A stretch of 7,208 nt of DNA from an uncultured Sphingomonadaceae bacterium (lineage in GTDB: Bacteria > Pseudomonadota > Alphaproteobacteria > Sphingomonadales > Sphingomonadaceae), in assembly GCA_938016505.1 (NCBI GenBank), contig CALLWN010000312.1, positions 1 through 7,208 on the forward strand, written 5' to 3'. Shown here piece by piece: positions 1-7,208 of this stretch. The notes below the pieces were generated by a model, which saw only the letters and a list, made by a program, of their open reading frames with translations, was not told the DNA's origin and did not search any database. A program made the position numbers and the translations under genes. Within the stretch, counting starts at the first letter, position 1. The number at the start of each line of letters is the position of its first letter.

Positions 1-293
1 CGGCGGTTGGTGATGGTGTAGAGGGTCGAGCGGGCCATGAGCCAGGCGAACAGGGCGAGGAGACCAGATGCCGCAAGGCCCGCCACCACCGTCATGCCGA
101 GGCCAAAGGCCGAACCGGAGGCCAGCGCCAGCACGACCAGAGCGGCAAAGTAGAGCGCGACCTTGCGGACATGGTAGGCCGAGATCGCAAGCCGCCTCCA
201 GTCGGGCGCGCCCTGCCAGAGAATCTCTTCGCCCGGCGGCAGCCGGCCCGGAAGCCCCGGGACCGGCTCGCCATCATATTCGGTCACAGCCAT
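1..293 (-). CDS. puhB: Photosynthetic complex assembly protein PuhB, 3'-partial (C-terminus beyond window)
   Basis: PuhB is a membrane protein needed for efficient assembly of the reaction-centre/LH1 core and is encoded just after puhA in purple bacteria. Translating the minus strand from the ATG at 293 gives 97 residues that run open to the window edge; full-length PuhB is a little over 200. The N-terminus shows the family pattern: a proline-rich start (PVPGLPGRLP, 10-19), then GEEILWQGAPDWR (21-33) and HVRKVALYF (41-49). Two hydrophobic segments follow at about 46-60 and 65-86, then the start of the conserved TLYTITNRR segment (90-98). The ATG at 293 lies inside puhA and overlaps its end by 10 bases. 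A GTG at 287 (GTGA overlap with the puhA stop) is an alternative, and neither has a strong ribosome binding site. Overlap with puhA points to coupled translation. Confidence 0.9.
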   Translation of the reverse strand, partial: MAVTEYDGEPVPGLPGRLPPGEEILWQGAPDWRRLAISAYHVRKVALYFAALVVLALASGSAFGLGMTVVAGLAASGLLALFAWLMARSTLYTITNR

Positions 294-1072
294 GGTTCGG
301 CCCGTTCCGGAAGCGCGTAGAGATAGCCGGCGCCGAGATAGGCGGTGATCCGGTCTTCCTCGTTGCGGGTGATCTGGGTGGGGCTCGCCGGGCGCGGCAC
401 GCCGGCGAACTGGGCTGCCGTCACGGCTTCCATCTCGATGACGCCCTTGCCGCGCCGGACGACCGCCATGGTGATGGGCAGGAGCGCCGGGTTCTGGCCG
501 GTCTCGCCGGGGATGGCGACGGCAAGGTAGCGGACGAGGTGGTCGGTCGTGTCGACCCAGAGCTCGGCGACATTGCCTGCGACCTTGCCGTCGGCGGCGA
601 TGACCGGCCAGCCAGTGACATCAGGCTCGCCATCGGAGACACGGAAGCCCTCGGCATGCGAGAGGGGGACGATCTTGGGCTTGCCGTGCATGTCGAGCTC
701 CGGCTCGTGGGCCCGGGCGGGCTGGAAGGCGCCGGCGCCGACGCCCGCGGTCAGCGGGTTGCCGGTGGGGGCGAGCGGCGAGCCGCCCCAGTGGGCGCGC
801 ACCGTGCCGGGGATGTCGACCGGTTCGCGCCCGGGGTTGGCATCCGGGCTGATGACACCCTTGCCGTGGGGCATGAAGAAGGTCTTGGGGCGGGCGTTCT
901 GGAGGAAGCCGTCATTGGGGATGACGGCGCCGCTGGCCTCCTCTTCAAGCGGGTAGCCCTCGCGCCGGTCTTCCCGCCTCAGGTAGATGACGAGACCGAG
1001 GAAGAAGAGGAAGAAGGCGTAGAAAACGAGTTCTGCGACATCGAGACCGCCGATGATGAAGACCTGGGACAT
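284..1072 (-). CDS. puhA: Photosynthetic reaction centre H subunit
   Basis: H subunit of the type II reaction centre. One N-terminal transmembrane helix anchors a cytoplasmic beta-rich domain that caps the L and M subunits and carries protons towards secondary quinone QB. The protein is 262 residues, about the usual 250-260. The transmembrane helix is at about 12-31, followed by the conserved REGYPLE (37-43), PKTF and PHG (62-70), and APTGNP (101-106). The PRC-barrel-like domain includes PELDMHG (124-130), LWVDTTD (171-177), QFAGVP (221-226), SPTQIT (230-235) and EEDRITAYLGAGYLYA (238-253). The acidic proton-path positions known as D124, D170 and E173 in Rhodobacter sphaeroides correspond by my alignment to D127, D174 and D177. 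The ATG at 1072 has a strong ribosome binding site. The 3' end overlaps the likely puhB start. The frame is intact. Confidence 0.97.
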   Translation of the reverse strand: MSQVFIIGGLDVAELVFYAFFLFFLGLVIYLRREDRREGYPLEEEASGAVIPNDGFLQNARPKTFFMPHGKGVISPDANPGREPVDIPGTVRAHWGGSPLAPTGNPLTAGVGAGAFQPARAHEPELDMHGKPKIVPLSHAEGFRVSDGEPDVTGWPVIAADGKVAGNVAELWVDTTDHLVRYLAVAIPGETGQNPALLPITMAVVRRGKGVIEMEAVTAAQFAGVPRPASPTQITRNEEDRITAYLGAGYLYALPERAEPWL

Positions 1073-1115
1073 TGGGGTTCTCCTGGTGTGCCTCCCGGGA
1101 TGATGGCTTGCGGGT
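1073..1115 (-). other. lhaA-puhA intergenic spacer (43 bp)
   Basis: This is the longest non-coding stretch in the window. On the minus strand it holds a CCCGGG palindrome too short to act as a terminator and the puhA ribosome binding site. I see no stem-loop plus T-run. The one TGT in the gap does not complete a TGT-N12-ACA motif of the PpsR/CrtJ type. Any promoter for puhA would therefore have to lie inside lhaA or further upstream, as has been described for this superoperon in Rhodobacter. Confidence 0.6.
1080..1084 (-). promoter_or_regulatory. Ribosome binding site of puhA
   Basis: AGGAG on the minus strand, seven bases before the puhA ATG (1072-1070), is the clearest Shine-Dalgarno in the window. 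It fits the need to make reaction-centre H subunit in much larger amounts than the pigment enzymes upstream. A second purine run, GGGAGG at 1096-1091, is too far from the start to serve. Confidence 0.75.
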
Positions 1116-2542
1116 TCAGGTGGGGAATTCGCTCAGGCCGAAACGGCCGGGGCGGGCGGGGGATGGATCGGACCGCACCCAGCGGGCCAGCGGCCCGAGG
1201 GCGACGAGCGCTGCGAACAGGAGCACGATCTCGAGATGCCAGACGAAGCTGTAGCCGGCGCCTGCGTCGTTGAGGGCGGGCCCGAGGCGGCCGGAGACGG
1301 CGAGGGCGGAGACGAGATCGCGCAGCGCCCCTCCGGCGGCGACGGCAAGACCGGCGGCGGTGGCCTGGACCGCGCCCCAGGCGCCGAGCGCGAGGCCCGA
1401 GCCGGACTCGGTGCCGAGCGCCATGGCGGCGGTGAGCGTGCCGACCGAGAAGAGGCCGCCGCCGAGCCCGATGCCCATTGCGCCGATGCCGAACAGCGCG
1501 ACCGACTGGAGCGGTTCGGAGATGATGACGGCGGCAAAGGCGCCGACCCCGATGAGGAGGCCGAGCGCAGCAAGCCGGTGGGGATCGCCGCCGAGGCTGA
1601 GGCGCTGGGCGGCAAGCCCGAAGCCGAGGAGCGCGCCGGCGGCCCAGAGCGCGGTGAGCGAGGTGGTCTCGCCGACGGCAAGCCCGAGGACCTCGCCGCC
1701 ATAGGGCTCGAGAAGGATATCCTGCATCGAGAAGGCGGCGGCGCCGAGGCCGACGGCCCAGAGCAGCCGCCCGGCGCGGCCGCCGGCGATGAGCGCCTGC
1801 CAGCTCTCGCGGAAGGGGGGGCGGTCGCGGGTCATGGCGGTTGCGGCCGGGTTGCGGGCTTCCTGCTTCCAGAGCGCGAGAAGGTTCAAGGCGAGGGTGA
1901 GGGCGGCGACGCCCTGGATGACCTGGATGAGACGGATGGCCGAGAAGGGCTGGAGCAGCTGGCCGATGACAAGGGCTGCCAGCATCGTGCCCACGAGCAG
2001 CATGACATAGAGCAGCGAGACGATGCGCGGGCGGCTCTCCTCGTCGGCGAGATCGGTCGCGAGCGCGAGGCCTGCGGTCTGGGTGGTGTGCATGCCGGCG
2101 CCGACGAGCAGGAAGGCGAGCGCGGCGGCGACCTCGCCGATGACGACCGGGCCATGGGTGTCGCCGCTCATGATGAGGAGGGCAAAGGGGAGGATGGCGA
2201 AGCCGCCGAACTGGAGGAGGGTTCCGAACCAGATGTAGGGCACCCGCTTCCAGCCGAGGATGGAGCGGTGGGTATCGGACCTGTGACCGATGAGGGCGCG
2301 GACCGGGGCGAACACGAGCGGGATGGCGACCATCAGTGCGACGATCGCGGCCGGCAGACCCAGCTCGACGATCATGACCCGGTTCAATGTGCCTGTCAGC
2401 AGCACCGCGGCCATGCCGACCGAGACCTGGAACAGCGACAGGCGGAGGATCCGCCCGAGCGGAAGATCGGGCGTTGCCACATCGGCAAAGGGCAGGAAGC
2501 GGCTTGCAACCGCAGTCCAGTCGAAGAGTCGGCGGGTTGCCA

Positions 2543-2543
<1 letters not shown>
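1116..2543 (-). CDS. lhaA: LhaA, PucC/BCD-family light-harvesting 1 assembly membrane protein
   Basis: Polytopic membrane protein of the PucC/LhaA branch of the major facilitator superfamily, thought to deliver bacteriochlorophyll or help assemble the LH1 antenna around the reaction centre. The 475 residues fit the family. The sequence shows alternating hydrophobic segments compatible with about 12 transmembrane helices (for example 36-50, 64-80, 105-125, 132-150, 176-196, 205-224, 260-275, 293-312, 325-342, 346-372, 385-406 and 435-453). Family-typical blocks are GTLNRVMIVELGLPA (51-65), GHRSDTHRSILGWKRVPYIW (86-105) and QDILLEPYGGEVLGL (274-288). It lies between bchM and puhA, the standard position of lhaA rather than pucC, and that placement decides the symbol. 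The ATG at 2543 overlaps the bchM TGA by one base; an ATG five codons upstream (2558) is possible. The same frame stays open further upstream inside bchM, but that part does not resemble the family. Confidence 0.93.

Positions 2544-7208
<4,665 letters not shown>

Noticed and set aside
68..1273. 401-codon open frame on the plus strand opposite puhA and puhB
   Set aside because: It lies antisense to well-recognised genes. The translation is low-complexity Arg/Gly/Ala/Asp with no recognisable motif, as expected of long antisense frames in GC-rich DNA.
1815..1821. Run of seven G bases inside lhaA, a possible frameshift or phase-variation tract
   Set aside because: The lhaA frame reads through it normally (…RDRPPFRES…) into family-typical sequence on both sides. 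The run is short and expected in GC-rich DNA.

Overview
The window is an uninterrupted piece of a photosynthesis gene cluster from a GC-rich purple (anoxygenic phototrophic) bacterium. It is most likely an alphaproteobacterium, because the gene order, the type II reaction-centre H subunit and the PucC-family LhaA are those of the purple-bacterial cluster. The same cluster has been transferred to other phyla, so the host cannot be fixed from this window alone. All six genes lie on the minus strand and are transcribed from high to low coordinates.

Layout in transcription order: bchH (enters from beyond base 7208 and ends at 4143; N-terminus missing), bchL (4128-3235), bchM (3238-2543), lhaA (2543-1116), puhA (1072-284) and puhB (293 to beyond base 1; C-terminus missing). 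This is the classic bchH-bchL-bchM-lhaA-puhA-puhB segment. By analogy, bchB/bchN should lie beyond the high-coordinate edge and puhC beyond the low-coordinate edge. The genes are packed very tightly: 14 bp between bchH and bchL, a 4-base ATGA overlap between bchL and bchM, a 1-base TGATG overlap between bchM and lhaA, 43 bp between lhaA and puhA, and a probable 10-base overlap between puhA and puhB. There is no non-coding stretch of 300 bases, no visible terminator, and no RNA gene, mobile element or CRISPR array.

Functionally, the segment links pigment synthesis to complex assembly. BchH (with BchI and BchD, not in the window) puts Mg into protoporphyrin IX. BchM methylates the product. BchL is the reductase component of dark-operative protochlorophyllide reductase, which acts later in the pathway. 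LhaA and PuhB are membrane factors for assembly of the light-harvesting 1 / reaction-centre core complex, and PuhA is the reaction-centre H subunit.

I looked for an undescribed system and did not find one. The window is fully explained by known photosynthesis genes. The findings are modest points: translational coupling, a cysteine cluster in BchH, substitutions on the PuhA proton-entry surface, and start-site choices.
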